A stretch of 64,000 nt of DNA from Botryotinia globosa (lineage: Eukaryota > Ascomycota > Leotiomycetes > Helotiales > Sclerotiniaceae). Under the pieces are notes generated by a model that was not told the origin of the DNA, did no database searches, and saw only the letters and a program-made list of their open reading frames with translations. Each line of letters starts with the position of its first letter. Position 1 is the first letter of the stretch. Position numbers and translations under genes: made by a program. The DNA lies in assembly GCA_014898425.1 (NCBI GenBank), contig RCSZ01000014.1, forward strand, positions 558,001-622,000, given 5' to 3'. Shown here piece by piece: positions 11,936 through 24,243 of this stretch.

Positions 11936-12512
11936 TTTCACAATGGTTTATTTGACTTGAAGAGAGTTTGTATTTTGAGGGGGGGTAGTATAAAGCTTTT
12001 TTGTGAGGTAGTCAAGCAGAAAAAAAAAGTTTCTATCACAAACCTTTATCGGCTGGTATCGGTATCAGTATCAGCACGCTAAGCATCCAAATAGCAATGT
12101 CACTTATTAGTAAATGTGAAATCCCACAATCAAAAAAGCAACTGTGCATCTCTTCTCGAGTACTCCACCAACCCGACCAACATTGGTAAAATACCTTCTG
12201 GGCTCCTCAATATTATACAAGAGATATCAAACTTCTGCAGGACAAGTTGTGAATTACGGTCAAAGTTTCGATAATGACTTGAAAGTCTTGTCCGGCTTTC
12301 AAGAATATCTCCAAAACCTTTGCGCCGCCCTCCCGCCACAAAGGCTACCTCCACAAACATAAGGAATTTATCCAATCTATTGTAAGTACTAATATTCTAC
12401 TTATTATAGCGGGATCTTCAATGGTTGATTCTGATGTCTTCTGATAGTCGCCTGAACTACAGCTAGTTCTCACCCTTCACTATTTTGTGTAGTATCTAGA
12501 CATACTGTCATC
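11936..12512. promoter_or_regulatory. Shared divergent promoter region, IMP4 / UPF1
   Basis: This 577-bp gap lies between two start codons facing away from each other. It must hold both promoters and leaders. A 72-codon open frame (12144-12362) within it looks accidental. Confidence 0.6.
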
Positions 12513-15500
12513 ATGGAAAGCGCTTTCGCCCACGTTGGGAACCACCTCATATCCGATTCTGCTGCAGCAATCAACGCCGGTGCAGATGATCTCTCAAACA
12601 TTGATCCGGATGAAAGCTTGTTATATGGTCAATACGGAGGTCATGGAGGCTTGGGATCCAGCAGACGAAGAAGCGATGATGATGACAACGAGACTGAAGT
12701 ATTTGATGACGACGACACCGAGAGTCTTGCAAGCGTTCCAGTCGATGGTATGAAAACTCTTGGGCTTCGAGGTCTTGAGGATGAGAAGGAACTACCAGCA
12801 CACGCATGCGCGTAAGTTGAACTATCAACGATCTAAACTGTCCTGAGCTGGGCTGATTTGATGTGTAGATATTGTGGAATCCACTCTCCAAGCTGTGTGG
12901 TCAAGTGCTTGGGATGCAACAAATGGTTCTGCAGTGCCCGTGGAAATGCTACATCTTCGCACATTGTCAATCACCTTGTTCGCGCAAGGCATAAGGAAGT
13001 TCAATTGCACCCAATGTCGACCCTCGGAGATACTGTACTGGAATGCTACAACTGCGGTATAAAAAATGTTTTTCTCCTCGGCTTTATTCCTGCAAAATCA
13101 GATACAGTCGTGGTTCTTCTATGCCGTCAACCTTGCGCCTCTGCTCCATCTTCGAAGGATATGAGTTGGGATGTGTCCAAATGGCAACCGTTGATCGAGG
13201 ATCGATCCTTTTTGTCTTGGCTTGTCTCTCTTCCTACGGACGCAGAACAGCTTCGCGCCCGACATCTCACGCCGCCAATGATTGCGAAGTTAGAGGAGAT
13301 GTGGAAGGATAATGTTAACGCTACCCTTTCCGATTTGGAAAAGGCTGCTGGAATTGATGATGATCCAGCCCCTGTCCTTCTTAAATATGACGATGCCTAT
13401 CAATATCAAAATGTCTTCGGACCTTTAGTCAAGATTGAGGCAGACTACGACCGCAAGCTTAAGGAAGCTCAATCTGAAGATGGTTTAATCATTCGTTGGG
13501 ATTATGGTTTGAATAACAAGCATTTGGCCAGTTTCATTCTTCCAAAGATAGAGCTTGGCGATGTAAAGCTCGCTGTAGGCGATGAGATGCGACTCAAGTA
13601 CAAAGGCGAGCTACGACCTGTCTGGGAGGGTGTTGGATATGTGGTCAAAATTCCCAACAATCAATCTGATGAAGTTACCATCGAACTCCGAAAAGTTGGC
13701 AACGATAAATCAGTACCAACTGAATGCACTCACAACTTTTCTGCCGATTATGTCTGGAAAGCAACATCTTACGACCGCATGCAGTTTGCCATGAAGACTT
13801 TCGCCGTAGACGAAATGAGTGTATCAGGATACATTTTCCACAAACTTCTCGGTCACGAGGTGGCCGCAGCTCCAATGAAAATTCAAATGCCCAAGAAATT
13901 CAGCGTTCCTGGTCTGCCAGAATTGAATAGCAGTCAAATCAGCGCCGTTAAGAGCGTCTTACAAAAGCCTTTGAGTCTCATTCAAGGACCTCCGGGAACT
14001 GGAAAGACAGTCACATCCGCCACAGTCATTTATCATTTGGCTAAGGTCAATGGTGGTCAAGTTCTTGTGTGTGCTCCTTCTAACGTTGCTGTCGATCAAC
14101 TTTGTGAGCGTATACATCGAACTCAACTCAAAGTTGTTCGTCTTACTGCCAAATCCCGTGAAGATGTTGAGTCATCTGTTGGTTTCCTCTCTTTGCATGA
14201 GCAGGTCCGCATGAATGATAGCAATCACGAATTGGCCAAACTTACTCAGTTGAAGAGTGAGTTGGGGGAATTGTCAAGTCAAGATGAGAAGAAGTTCAAG
14301 GCATTGACGAGAGCTGCCGAACGTGAGATTTTGAGCAACGCTGATGTTATTTGCTGTACTTGTGTTGGAGCCGGAGACCCAAGACTTGCCAAAATGAAAT
14401 TTAGAACAGTCCTCATCGATGAATCTACTCAATCAGCAGAACCAGAATGTATGATTCCACTTGTTCTGGGATGCAAACAAGTGGTTCTGGTTGGAGATCA
14501 TCAACAATTGGGACCCGTCATCATGAACAAGAAGGCCGCAAAAGCAGGTCTGAACCAGTCACTCTTCGAGCGTTTAGTCCACCTCGGCCTTAACCCCATC
14601 CGACTTAACGTTCAGTACCGTATGCACCCATGCCTTTCTGAATTCCCGTCCAACATGTTCTACGATGGTTCCCTACAAAATGGTGTCACAATGCAACAAC
14701 GGCTTCGTCGTGACGTAGATTTCCCCTGGCCTGTAGCCGATACACCCATGATGTTCTGGTCCAACCTTGGCAACGAGGAAATCTCTGCTTCGGGTACTTC
14801 TTATCTCAACAGGACTGAAGCCTCAAATGTTGAAAAGATCGTTACTCGATTTTTCAAAGCTGGAGTACAACCTGGAGATATCGGCGTTATCACCCCATAT
14901 GAAGGCCAGCGCAGTTATGTCGTGACATCTATGCAGAATGCTGGTTCTTTTAAGAAAGAGCACTATAAGGAGGTTGAAGTCGCTTCTGTGGATGCCTTCC
15001 AAGGACGAGAGAAAGATTTCATCATTCTTTCTTGTGTAAGATCTAACGACCATCAAGGGATTGGTTTCTTGAGTGATCCTAGACGTCTCAATGTAGCTTT
15101 GACGCGTGCCAAGTACGGTCTTGTCATTGTTGGTAATCCAAAGGTTTTGTCAAAGCATCCTCTATGGCATCACTTGCTGCAGCATTTCAAGGATCATAGC
15201 TGTCTTGTTGAAGGTCCACTTTCAAACTTGCAAATATCGCTTCTACAATTTAGTCGTCCAAAGACAACTTACCGTGGCCCACAACGTTATCAAATGGGAT
15301 TGCAACACAACGGCCGAAATGGCAATAACAAAGCCCCTCCATTACAGGATTTCACTGACACTGGTTCGATGATGAGTTCTGCTTTGGATGACGTTTCTTC
15401 GGTTCACTCGTCCCATCTCGGCGGTGTAGGTGTCGGATCCGCTTATCCCGCCGGCTTTGGTAACTTCCCTCTCACTGGTCTTGACAATTGGCCTGGTCTT

Positions 15501-15872
15501 GACTCACGAGGCCCACGTGCCAATGGCCAAAAGGGTCGTGGGCGTGGACCTGAGAGCATAGCTGGAGAATCCGTTGCCGCCAGTGAGTTCACTGATGTCA
15601 CAAGCAGTAGTGTCACAGATGGCAGAGGCATTGGCCAAGGAGGTGTTAGCCTCGGTGTTAGCGTTCACGAAGGACAGAAGCAAACTAGTTTGAGTCAATC
15701 TGACCGCTTGAAGCGATACGTCGAATCAGGTGGTCGCATCGCTGATTACAAAACTGGTGATGCTGGCAGTGTCTTTGGCACGAGCTCTCTACTAAGTGGT
15801 CGTCGTTTCGATGATGATGAAAAGAGTGTTTCTACTGCATTCGCAAGCCAGATCGGAGGAGGTTATGACTGA
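12513..15872 (+). CDS. UPF1: UPF1-type RNA helicase of nonsense-mediated decay
   Basis: Two exons, 12513-12811 and 12869-15872, joined by a 57-bp intron (GTAAGT...GTAG) that splits the Ala codon before [11 protein letters not shown]. The product is 1100 aa. The N-terminus is acidic and low complexity. The Cys/His zinc domain that binds UPF2 begins at about residue 100 (YCGIH...CLGCNKWFC). The superfamily 1 helicase core follows: Walker A GPPGTGKT at 473-480, DEST at 617-620, the QYRMHP motif, [10 protein letters not shown], and [12 protein letters not shown] near its end. The C-terminal tail is Gly/Ser rich. UPF1 uses ATP to remodel mRNPs at premature stops and triggers decay in the cytoplasm. 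Length and motif order are normal for the family. Confidence 0.97.
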
Positions 15873-18800
15873 TTTTACGATGACAAGGTCCATTCTCATA
15901 GGACATCATAATCATGATATACTAAGGATATTCCTTCCGGATCAACAGATGGCTCTTCGCTGCTCTGTGCGGCCAGCAACCAATATCGAATTTCATCGAT
16001 CTATCCTTCATCGATAATCGACCTTCCAAGTTCCGTACCTACACATTTAGGGCGTGAGCATCTACACATATATCATATGTAGAGAGGTTTTTACTGCAAG
16101 CATGAAATGCCAACTAAGCAGACTGCTAAAGTGTCGAAGGAGAGAAGATGAGAGTGGTGCCAAATTTAGATTGTTAATGGCCGTAGGGAGATTGCTTTAT
16201 AGGGGAGAGGATATTTTGACGGTGGCTGATGTGGTTGTTCTAAACGAGAGGCAGAAATCTTTTGATGGTGAGGTTCATGATCTTATTCAGCATGTCATAT
16301 TGTAATATTCATTCCTCAAGCTGATGCTTATGGAGAAGAATACTATCAATATTAGCTTTGGTTTATAGCCATGTATGCCAACAAGATAGATACTGGCACA
16401 TCTGCAGTACCTTTAAAATTTCAACGCCTTGCTAGCAAAATTCTACCTGAAAGTGATAACGTGAGAAATGTATTTTCATCTTGGCTGCTCACTCTGAAAG
16501 TCCTGTAGAAGACCCTTGTGTCAAAATATGTCAATCGTGAGTTTTCACGTTTAACATTTCGATATCCATGTATGTAGAAAGCAAAGATTCCTCCACTCAC
16601 ACGGCTCATAGATTAGTCGCAGCTAACATCCTCGTTGCCAGCCAGTCCTTTTCATCATATTGCAAGCACCAGATCAAAGGATTCTGGAAACAGGCGAGGT
16701 GGTTTTACTTCGCAGTGCATAACTATTAGCATCGAAGCAATCAGAGCCATTGCACCCAAAATGCCCCATTCATAAACTCTCGGGGATTCCTTTCCTCTAA
16801 GCATGAGGTCTCGTGATCGCGGACGGCACTGGCTGATTTTTTTAGTAAGTTCAGACTATGTACTGCTATCATTAGTGGGCACCGCAGGTGTAGAGCATTT
16901 CATTAATTCTAGCGTTTGACTTTTCCAGCTCGCTTGCGGCCACTGAAACTTTAGCATCCTTTGCCAAGTCCGCACTCGCAAGTAGTCTAGTTTGTTCGCA
17001 CATCAAAACGCAGTGGATTTTCCATGTTTTCTATCGCCATATTCATTTCTTGAAGAAGCCCATTGTCGCTTTCTGACTATCTACTCCAAGCGTCCTAAGT
17101 ATTATGCCTATTCTCTTGATGACTCATCGTCTTTCTATGCGTGCAATGACAACCATGCCTCTCGTGAATGAAATCCTTAATAAGCATTCTCTCCTTTCAA
17201 AGCTTGATGACCAGAAATTTGGATTCTACCTCTGCTTAGCGCCGTAAAGATGTTGCGCGAGTCTGTGGAGGAGTTGAGTGGTGCTTGGAATGTCACGGGA
17301 GGGTTCGCTAAAGCTACAAGTTCAGACCAATTTTCTATGGCAGGATCAGCATACTGGAATTACTCGAACCTGACTCTATACAAACCTTTGCTTCTCGTCT
17401 AGACTGTAAGGAAAGGTGGACTGAAGCTTTCAAAAAATGTAGAACCATTTTAAAATGGGTCACAGCTTCGATATTTGAATTGAGTCTCGATAATTGTTGC
17501 CCTAGATTTTCATACTTATGACAGTTAAAACTTCACCTACATGTTGCAAAAAAGTCTAAGATTACACGATTTGAATCATCGTGATACAATGACAAAGAGA
17601 ACCGAACATGTCATAGCTATCCATATCTTCCAAAACTTTGAAGTGGCAATGATTCGGGACGGTCAAGATCTGAGGCTTAAAGGCTTATTAGCATGATGGG
17701 AACGGATCATCTAGTTCTCGTCTTAGCTACCACCAAAGTAAATTTGAGACGGAAAGTGGTGAACATACTCATAATGAAAGAGTAATTCCCTACTTTTTAT
17801 TCTTCTAATAGTCCTTTATTCTTCTCTACATTCCCATGGAAGACGTAGTCCTCGAACCTTTGTTGCGTTCAAGTTCTGAGACCTGGGCTGTGGAGTTACG
17901 ATCTTGAACTTAGAATCGCCAGCTTCTTCTTCGTCTGTTTGCAAAATGATTTTTTGGAGCTCTTGGGGACAGCTAGCTTATGCTTCATGCACTTTGTGAA
18001 ATAGTAAAACCCGCTTGAAGGTTGATGAAGACTATAATCAGCTTGTATAGATCTAACTCAAATACCATGCCCCCGCCATTTCACTCCTTCCTTCCTTCCT
18101 TACATACAAAACTATGCCCACGTTTCTGCGAGTGATATTGCGAATTTTCGCGTTGAGAAAAGGCAAATAATGCTTCTCTAGCGACCTGTGACGTACTACT
18201 GAGATCCATAGTTGAATCTTCTGAGCCACTGAGCTTTAGTTGGCCTCATTCACAGTGATAACATGGTCCTCTCTGACATTCCCATCGATCAAGCATTTCT
18301 TTCAACGGCGCTGCATCCTCCGATTCACCACTGAGAAGTTTCTTCTCTCACGACTGCCTCTTTTCTGGAGCTAAGAGAGGAACGAACATTAACTTATCTA
18401 TCAAACTAATCTATGAACCACATCCTTTTCATTATAATGAATACTACACCAGGAGAAGTTGAATCACAGCTACAATTCGATTTATCAGCATCCCCATTAC
18501 CTCGCCGGCTTCATTTCAACTCATGCATTGTGACCATTCTTTGACAACAATGGACGATAATTTGCCAATATCATACCCAAATCTCGCTCCGATTCATGGG
18601 GTACTAAACTTCCAAACAAAAGTTGTTGAGTCGTCACGCAAGGTAGAAAATATAGCAGAATGGGCCAGCGATCACGCCAGAATACCGACAAACATATCTC
18701 ACCAAGTCATCAACGTAGATACTTTTACCGAACCACAAAGTTTGCACAGTCTCAGCGTCATACATTAGTTTTCGACATTAAAACCAAAGATTTTATAATC

Positions 18801-18900
18801 TACCTTGAGCCATGAAGATCCCATATCTTCAAAATCCTCGCAATGATACCCCCATCCCTAAACGCCAGAAATATGCACGCCGCGTGAAACAACCCGGTTC
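15873..18900. other. Intergenic, 3.0 kb, no convincing gene
   Basis: The start is UPF1 3' flank and the end is BET3 3' flank. Frames at 16054-16305 and 18523-18768 (plus) match nothing I know. A 53-codon open stretch on the minus strand (17816-17977) has a protein-like composition but no start codon and stops on both sides. It may be a relic. Confidence 0.45.
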
Positions 18901-19655
18901 CTAATCATCATCCATTGGCATCTCGTCATCAATATACCTGACCAAAGTAATCCTCATCTCAGTTGAATCATGACCCCTAAGAATATCACTGATGAAGTGA
19001 GCCTCAACTTGCATTTGTACCATCTCCAGTGCACCCCTCAAAATCCCACAGAAGATATTCGAATACCATAACTCATCTTGTGCTCTTCCATCGTCTGGCA
19101 ATTCCACAAAGTCGGCCAAGGGATTTTCTTCGAATATCAGGGAAAATTGTTTGTTGTCGCTCGTCCAGTTTGATACCGCCGGGGTAATGTTCAAGAATAT
19201 CTTAAACCCGACCTATTGTTTTCTATCAGCACTATACTCCGCAAAATCCGCACAATATCGATTGAAGCCGTACCTTAGAAATCATCTCCGCAGTCTCTCT
19301 GAAGTTCGAGCAACGTCTCATGGTATTTGACTTGGCAAGATAATCTTCGATTAAACGTAGCCCGATATTATAACCCATCTTATCAAGTTGTTTGTTGACT
19401 TCTACATAATCATTTTCGTAATCTTTGCAAAGTTGTGCGACGATAGTTCCATAGGTGAGAGTGACTAGCTCGGCATTGACTTTGTCTACACGACTTCTGG
19501 ATGCTGATTAGCCATCGTGAGATATGGCAGGTGTTTCTTGTGCTGCTGGTGTACTTACTTCCAGACCCTGAGTTGCGCATTAGTATATGTCGCCTTGATG
19601 ACTGACAAGAGATCACTTACTCCTCGCCCATCCTCGCAGCTTTGTTGGAAGCCAT
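18901..19655 (-). CDS. BET3: TRAPP complex core subunit BET3
   Basis: Four exons on the minus strand: 19655-19621, 19567-19559, 19496-19274 and 19212-18901. The second is only 9 nt. The introns are 53, 62 and 61 bp. The total of 579 nt gives 192 aa. The protein carries the Bet3 signatures: [18 protein letters not shown] near the start, then [16 protein letters not shown], then [14 protein letters not shown], and the C-terminal [20 protein letters not shown]. Cys77 lies where the buried acylated cysteine of Bet3 proteins is found. BET3 is the shared core of TRAPP complexes that activate the Rab Ypt1 and tether ER-to-Golgi vesicles. It is head to head with the U5 snRNP WD40 gene, 269 bp between starts. 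Confidence 0.92.
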
Positions 19656-19924
19656 ACTTGTGTCTTATAATTCTTAAACTACACTTGAAATTGGGTTGTG
19701 AAATCAATTCATGTTCCGAAGCTGTTCTTGCTACATAATAATATTCCCATTGAAGCTGGAAGCTGGTCCAGGCACAAGCCGGATAGGCGGCCGCACTTTA
19801 GCGTACTTTTTAGAAATTCATATTGCGTTCTGCTATTGAGCCTTGGTGCCAACAACGCGCAACTCAAAGCATCCATATCATTTCTCGAAAAATCACGCGT
19901 AGCTTGAAGGAAGAAGCTACAATC
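19656..19924. promoter_or_regulatory. Shared divergent promoter region, BET3 / U5 snRNP WD40 gene
   Basis: A gap of 269 bp between opposed start codons. It must contain both promoters. No specific site was identified with confidence. Confidence 0.55.
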
Positions 19925-21166
19925 ATGTCTTCTGGAAAACGTCCAGCTTCTGGGTCCTTCGGATCATCTCAGATGGTTGTGAAGAGACAGAATGTAGGCA
20001 ATGAGAGCACAGCTCTATCCACTACAAATGGTTCAACTGGCAATGGCGCGCTCATTCAAGCAGTACGTACCTATCAATATTCATGGAATAATCCACTATC
20101 TGGGAGGTGTCTTACTGACCTTTGTAAAATAGGTACCTCGGACGAGTGGTTTACAAGCTCCAGTAATGCAATTGGAAGGGCATTCAGGAGAGGTATTTGC
20201 TGCGAAATTCGATCCCAATGGAAATTATATCGCTTCAGGGTCAATGGATAGATCAATTAGTGAGCAATACACATTCATTCTGTGCTACATGCATACTGAT
20301 TCTTTGCAGATTTATGGAGAACATATGGAAATTGCGAAAACTACGGAACTTTAACAGGGCATAAGGGCGCTATATTAGATTTACAATGGTCGCGCGACTC
20401 GAGAGCCTTGTTCTCAGCATCTGCAGATATGCATCTAGCCAGTTGGGATTTAGAAACAGGTACAAGGATACGAAGACATGTTGGACACGAAGAAGTAATC
20501 AATTGCATGGATATTAGTAAAAGAGGAGAGGAACTCCTCATCAGTGGATCAGACGATGGGTATATAGGCATTTGGGATCCAAGGACAAAAGCTGCTGTCG
20601 ATTTCATCCCTACTGAGTTCCCTGTCACGGCCGTCGCATTGGCTGAAGCTGGAAATGAGCTGTATTCTGGTGGGATTGACAATGATATCAAGGTGTGGGA
20701 TATGAGGAGAAAAGCTGTGGTATATTCTATGCTTGGCCATCAAGATACGATTACATCGCTTCGAGTTTCGCCTGATTCTCAAACACTTTTATCGAATTCC
20801 ATGGACTCGACGGTTCGAACATGGGATATCAGACCATTTGCGCCGACTGAACGACATATCCGAACTTTCGACGGCGCGCCGGCGGGCATGGAGAAGAATT
20901 TGATTCGGGCAAGCTGGGATCCAACTGGAAATAAAATCGCTGCTGGTGCTGGAGATGGCACTGCTGTTGTTTGGAACAATGAGAACGGCAAAATATTGTA
21001 CAAATTACCTGGCCATAAAGGAACGGTTAACTGTGCCGAGTTATCGCCTGGAAAAGATCCTATAAGTAAGATTTCCTCCTCCAAATCTGTATCTTATGTC
21101 ACTAACAATCTTTTAGTTCTTACCGCTTCTTCGGATCGTACATTGCTCCTGGGAGAATTGAAGTGA
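19925..21166 (+). CDS. U5 snRNP 40 kDa-type WD40 protein
   Basis: Four exons: 19925-20062, 20133-20259, 20310-21065 and 21117-21166, with introns of 70, 50 and 51 bp. The total of 1071 nt gives 356 aa. After a low-complexity N-terminus of about 50 residues come seven WD40 repeats. They begin at LEGHSGEVFAAKFDPNG and continue through GHKGAILDLQW, GHEEVINCMDI, the GGIDNDIKVWDMR block, GHQDTITSLRVSPD and GHKGTVNCAEL. Order and spacing match human SNRNP40 and fission yeast Spf38, a propeller in the spliceosomal U5 snRNP. In that family the propeller contacts Prp8 and is present in the active spliceosome. WD40 identity is certain; the U5 assignment is from sequence resemblance and is likely. It shares a divergent promoter with BET3. 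Confidence 0.9.
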
Positions 21167-22925
21167 GATAAGGAGGAGGTCAAAGTCAATGAAAAGATAC
21201 CCAACCACAAAAATCTTGCAGAAATTCGGAGTTTAGGAATCAGTAACTTTGAAGCTTACGAAAAGCTCTGCAAACCATCCGGAAGGCGTTGAGGGAATGG
21301 GGATTGCGCATGCGAGTAGGATTGGCCTTATAGGTTTTTTTGATCAACGGCAATGGTGTAATTGATACGAGCAAGTCGGAAGATCTGAACAAGCACGGAT
21401 GAATGCTATGAAAAACATTCATACCTTTACCCCTCACCAATCCAAATCAATATATTTGGTTCAAGCCACGCAATATATTGCTGATTAACCCTTGGAAATA
21501 GCCACAGTACGAGATCTGCAAAATCAGAAATTTGTATGGAGCTGAGTGGCTGGATCTTATCTGTAAAAGTATGTAGAAGTACAGATCAATGTGTAATTGT
21601 ATCATCCAGCACCTATGTAAACACCAAGAATATCTCACATGTGAATTGACTGCATTCGTGAGATGCGGACCGTACTTTCATATTTCTTTCTACTGAAAGC
21701 ATTACATACCTACCTACCTGCCTGCCTGCCTACCGAGCTGGGTAATCTAGACGTTTCTAATCCGTGCTCTCTGCATAAATCATAGCGTTTTCTTCAAAAC
21801 TCCAAGGCCTTGACCTTTCATCATAAGCAGCGCGGTTAATTAATTAGACGAGCTCAACCCCCCTGAAAAAAGAAAGAAAGAAGGAATTTGATTGGTGGTT
21901 CACAACCTTCAACTGAAACAGACTTAAGATTTGAAAGGCTTCACCTCGAACTAAATGTGTCCCAGGTCAAACTTCATTTAGACCCAAACAAATTTAATCT
22001 ACAAGTCACATCCTTACATCTCTGAAATGCGGCTCGCAATTGGAAATATGTCAAACATCTTGATATGCAGGGTCACTGTTATTTTCGTCGCAGATTTATC
22101 CGGTATTGTATCAAATTATTTGCTACCCATGGTCATCTTCTCGTCGTCTTCTATGAGACATGAGAGATCAAGAATTATTAGCCAGCTTCTTGAGGGGGTT
22201 CTGTCGTTCTTTCTCTGCCTACCAAAATAGAGTAGCGACTGCGACGAAATTAACTACCTAGTACAGTCCACTGAAATTATCATCGGCCAAAGCTTCTTCT
22301 CCTATCCTGTCTTTTTTTGTTCGCATCTTGTTTATATTTGCATATCTTGCTTGTTGAAGTCCGTGAGCTGTGTTCTCCGTACCTTCTTACCCTTACGTCC
22401 CTTTTTAGTGGTCAATTTCGAAGCAATTTCTGACTATTCGAGACTCATTCGTAGAGCGAAGGAGTTCTCTCGGACGTTTCGCATTCTTCTCTCACTCTTC
22501 ACTCTCTTGGTCATCTCTTGGTCTTTGCGCTTTCCTTTGCGCATCTGGGTTTGTTACTTTACATCACAGTTTCCCCATATTCTTTCCGGATCCTTCTGCT
22601 GCCTGCCTGCATATCCTGTCGGTTGGTGGATACTGATTTGCGAACGATTGCTGGCTTTTCGATTCGGGCGTGCAATGAGGACGGGTAGATTTGTTTATCA
22701 CGATAACTTCACCTTTGATTCGATCTAATGTCTTCGTGTTATACCATACAAGGTCGTGTTGACAGGGCCTAACCTCTCGCTGTGGAAAATAAACAACTCG
22801 GGGGCGTTGTGGGTTTCACAAACAACAAAAGCAACTCGATTTCTTGAAAAGATATTGTTTCGATCGTCTAGACACATTGTCTCTACTCACTAATTCCGCG
22901 ACACATTTCGAAGTAGAATATAATA
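21167..22925. other. Intergenic, 1.8 kb
   Basis: The stretch holds 3' flank of the WD40 gene and a long pyrimidine-rich leader or promoter of the next gene. The frame at 22351-22728 starts at TTG, has no family resemblance and lies in CT-rich sequence, so I regard it as accidental. Confidence 0.45.
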
Positions 22926-24243
22926 ATGCCTCCACGACAGAGTGAGATTGGACAGAGGGATGTGCCATCGGGCGAATCAGATAGGCGTCAGTCGAGGTTG
23001 CAGGAAATCCGAGGGGGGCTAAATTCGGTGTTTTCGGGACGATCAAGCGCTGAGGCTAGGAGTCCTTCCCCAGAAAGTCCTAAAGCTCCACGATTAGTTG
23101 GCCTTAGCAATCTGCCATCAACTCAAATCCATATTCCGGGCCTTACCACAAGTCGAAGCTCGACGCGCCGAAACTCTGCCGCTGCTGAACCAATATTACC
23201 TCGATATGAAGAACGTCGTCCACCACCTGTCGCGACTCGTTCTAATAGTAGACTCTCACAATCTACACAACTTCCAGCAGTTTCGTCTCCCATTTCAACA
23301 ATACCACCTCGAGTGCGAAGACGATCGGAGCGCAGGTTTCTTAGTGTAGATCCTGCTGAGCAGCATCTAGCCGACTTAGCAGATAGGGGTAGAAGAAGAA
23401 GGGGAACTCCAAGGGGAACGCAAGAAAATGGGAGAGGGTGTGAGCCAAGAATCCGGAACAAAAGAAGAAGGGGAACTCCAAGGAGAACGCAAGAAAGTGG
23501 GAGAGGGTGTGCGCCAAGAATCCGGAACGAAAGAATACGCCAAAAGATATTGCATTCCTTAATATCTGGGCTGGTATGTGTTACATTTTTCTCCATATAT
23601 CTTTTCCACCACAATTTTCTAATGTAATTCATAGTTTCTCGTTCTAGTGCTCACGATCTATCTTGCATTGGCATTGTCGAATAAAGATGAAAGCCAAGAA
23701 TTTCACGTTCTCTTAATTTTGATTATTTTGATAGTTACTGTCTTCTTTTGCCATTCTTTAATTCGCCTCTGTATGATGATCCTGAAACCGCCGATAGAGG
23801 GAGAACCAAATCCACAACGTCTTCCATCGATGGTTGGACCTGGAGGTTATGCCGAAACCTCAGTGCCTATACCAGTCGCGCTCGCCAGAGATGAAGAAGC
23901 AGCGGGTATTGAAAGCCAAGCTACGAAAGTGCCCCCTCCAGCTTATGGATTATGGAGAGAGTCGGTGGTAAGTAACTTCAATCCGTAGTGAAGACGTGAC
24001 ATGATTGTCTAACAATACAAATAGAGGGTGGATCCAAATCGGATTTTCTGGCAAAGAAATGAAGCAGCATTAAATCGTCCCATCTCTCGAATATCCGAAC
24101 GACCCTCGACGGCTAATCGTCCCCCGTCATATATGTCTGATGATGGCATTGATTATGTAATTGAGGCAGCACCTCGTTCAACGGCTACGGGAGAAGATGT
24201 ATCACCTCAACATCCAGCTGATCGATCGAAATGGCCTCGTTAA
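22926..24243 (+). CDS. Fungal protein of unknown function with two membrane segments
   Basis: Three exons: 22926-23573, 23635-23967 and 24025-24243, with introns of 61 and 57 bp. The total of 1200 nt gives 399 aa. The first 200 residues are rich in Ser, Arg and Pro and look disordered. They include an imperfect tandem duplication of 23 residues (RRRGTPRGTQENGRGCEPRI and its copy). Two hydrophobic segments follow at about 210-231 and 239-262, separated by a short acidic loop. The tail contains PPAYGLWRESVRVDPNRIFW and RPPSYMSDDGIDYVIEA. I recall PP-x-YG-x-WR and RPPSYxSxDG blocks from other ascomycete proteins of unknown function. The first intron falls exactly inside the first membrane segment, and splicing restores it. 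PPAY and PPSY could be WW-domain ligands for a Rsp5-type ligase. Function unknown. Confidence 0.8.
23394..23531 (+). repeat. Imperfect 69-bp tandem duplication inside a coding exon
   Basis: Two copies of a 69-bp unit lie head to tail; the GGGGAACTCC core starts at 23401 and again at 23470. The unit is a multiple of three, so the reading frame is kept. It encodes two Arg/Gly-rich 23-residue repeats in the two-membrane-segment protein. The few differences suggest a recent event. Confidence 0.85.

Noticed and set aside
22351..22728. 125-codon plus-strand frame before the two-membrane-segment gene
   Set aside because: Starts at TTG, lies in CT-rich leader-like sequence and matches nothing known.
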